DNA from: a virus
DNA: 21,459 nucleotides
Virus record (IMG/VR): IMGVR_UViG_3300023210_000266
Coordinates: 1 to 21,459 of that record
Reading direction: 5' to 3' (one strand)
Positions 20,760-21,459 of the stretch are shown piece after piece (position 1 is the first letter of the stretch; each line of letters opens with the position of its first letter). The position numbers were made by a program, and so were the translations under genes. The notes beneath the pieces are model-generated. The model saw nothing but the letters and a program-made list of their open reading frames with translations, did not search any database and was not told where the DNA came from.

Positions 20760-21459
20760 ATGAAATTAGATACAAATAAAGAAAAAGTTTTCCTGGAGGC
20801 ATGTGCCTCTGGGAACTTTAAGTTTAGTTACTCATCACTGAACAAATTAATTTTCTCTCCAAAGTTATTCTATAAGGATTATATACTTAAGGATAGAGAA
20901 GAGAGAACAGATAAGCATTTGATCCAAGGTAAGCTTATACATTTATTATTGTTACAACCAGAGGAGTTTGATAATAACTTTGTGTTGATGCCATCAAAGC
21001 TACCGTCTGATACATTGCGTAAGGTCTTAAAAAATATTACACTCTACACGGATGCTAAGATTTTGTCTAAGGTTGATGACAAAATAATTTTAGATTCTTT
21101 AAAAGAGGTAGGACTATACCAATCATTAAAGGATGAAAATAAACGTGTAGCTAAAGTACGTACTATTGAGTGTGAAGATTACTATACGTTTTCACAGACA
21201 ACTGGTAAGGATATTATAGATGTAGATACTCTTGAGAAATGTAAGAGTTCAGTAGAGTTAATTAAAGATAATAAATCTGTAATGGATTTACTTGAAGACA
21301 ATACTACTGACTTTGAAATGGACGGAATAGAAATATTTAATGAGAAATTTCTTGAATGTTCTCTTGATCAATATACATTTGGGCTACATGGTTATGTTGA
21401 TAGATATGTTATAGATCATGACAAAAAGCTGATCACTATCATAGACATCAAAACTACGG
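20760..21459 (+). CDS. PD-(D/E)XK nuclease (partial, C-terminus beyond window)
   Basis: The first 233 codons of an exonuclease-like protein. The N-terminal part (FSYSSLNKLIFSPKLFYKDY, then GKLIHLLLLQPEEF near 56-69) matches the S-x-S-x-L and G-x-x-x-H segments that open many phage RecE/RecB/Cas4-like nucleases. Further on, GYVDRYV with Asp near 214 and ITIIDIKT with Asp 229 and Lys 231 form the PD-(D/E)XK metal-binding core. Role expected: 5'-3' resection of DNA ends for the Sak4-type recombination system. Codons 9-20 form a very stable hairpin that may limit translation. The GATCACTATCA motif lies at the catalytic core codons. The end of the protein is not visible. Confidence 0.78.
   Translation, partial: MKLDTNKEKVFLEACASGNFKFSYSSLNKLIFSPKLFYKDYILKDREERTDKHLIQGKLIHLLLLQPEEFDNNFVLMPSKLPSDTLRKVLKNITLYTDAKILSKVDDKIILDSLKEVGLYQSLKDENKRVAKVRTIECEDYYTFSQTTGKDIIDVDTLEKCKSSVELIKDNKSVMDLLEDNTTDFEMDGIEIFNEKFLECSLDQYTFGLHGYVDRYVIDHDKKLITIIDIKTT
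20784..20820 (+). other. Strong hairpin in the first codons of the nuclease gene
   Basis: AAAG and, after a two-base bulge, TTCCTGGAGGC pair with GCCTCTGGGAA and CTTT across an ATGT loop, giving about 15 base pairs with two G-T pairs. No T tract follows, so a terminator is unlikely. It begins 24 bases after the start codon. Confidence 0.6.
21431..21441 (+). repeat. GATCACTATCA motif, copy 5, within the nuclease gene
   Basis: Exact match to the intergenic copies; with the preceding T it forms TGAT-CACT-ATCA. In frame it encodes L-I-T-I-I directly ahead of the catalytic Asp, so coding constraint could explain it. The codon phase is the same as in copy 4. Confidence 0.4.

Overview
The window is a piece of an AT-rich tailed-phage genome (Caudoviricetes or a close prophage relative), and the likely host is a member of the Bacteroidota. 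The host inference rests on three things. Genes lack GGAGG-type ribosome sites and instead have A-rich or TAATTAA-rich leaders. A near-ideal Bacteroidota promoter (TTG-N19-TATCTTTG) precedes the gene at 9970-10692. An LPEIEVSA peptide, typical of Bacteroidota phage and TonB-related proteins, sits in the leftmost gene. No tRNA, rRNA, CRISPR array, insertion sequence or integrase was seen.

Layout. The left 1.8 kb is one long, incomplete minus-strand gene, probably virion- or envelope-associated, with an N-terminal membrane anchor and a glycine-rich beta-strand region. At about 1.8-1.9 kb the direction of transcription switches. Nearly everything to the right is plus strand: first an early region (1.9-9.6 kb) of short genes of mostly unknown function. 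Many of these overlap by ATGA, GTGA or TAATG and are probably translationally coupled. They include five tiny single-span membrane proteins and two other very small genes, and they are interrupted by intergenic RNA-hairpin blocks. This region also encodes an HNH-type protein, an SF2 helicase and an SSB-like protein with an acidic tail.

From 9.6 kb comes the replication and recombination module: a NinB-like protein, a possible helicase loader or initiator, a DnaB-type helicase, a Sak4-like RecA-fold ATPase with its probable SSB, a Toprim primase, a RusA-like resolvase and, running off the right edge, a PD-(D/E)XK nuclease. One minus-strand gene with its own host-type promoter is inserted inside this module at 9970-10692.

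Between RusA and the nuclease is a compact cassette at 16.0-20.75 kb: a metallopeptidase-like/VWA protein, a MoxR-type AAA+ ATPase, and two adjacent proteins that are diverged copies of each other and resemble nothing I recognise. The second copy ends in DDLPF, a near match to the SSB C-terminal tip. This cassette is the best candidate for an undescribed system.

The other main signal is a repeated motif, GAT-CACT-ATC-A. It lies at the tip of three differently built intergenic hairpins (2.3, 5.6 and 9.55 kb) and also occurs twice inside genes. All calls come from reading the sequence; no database or folding program was run.
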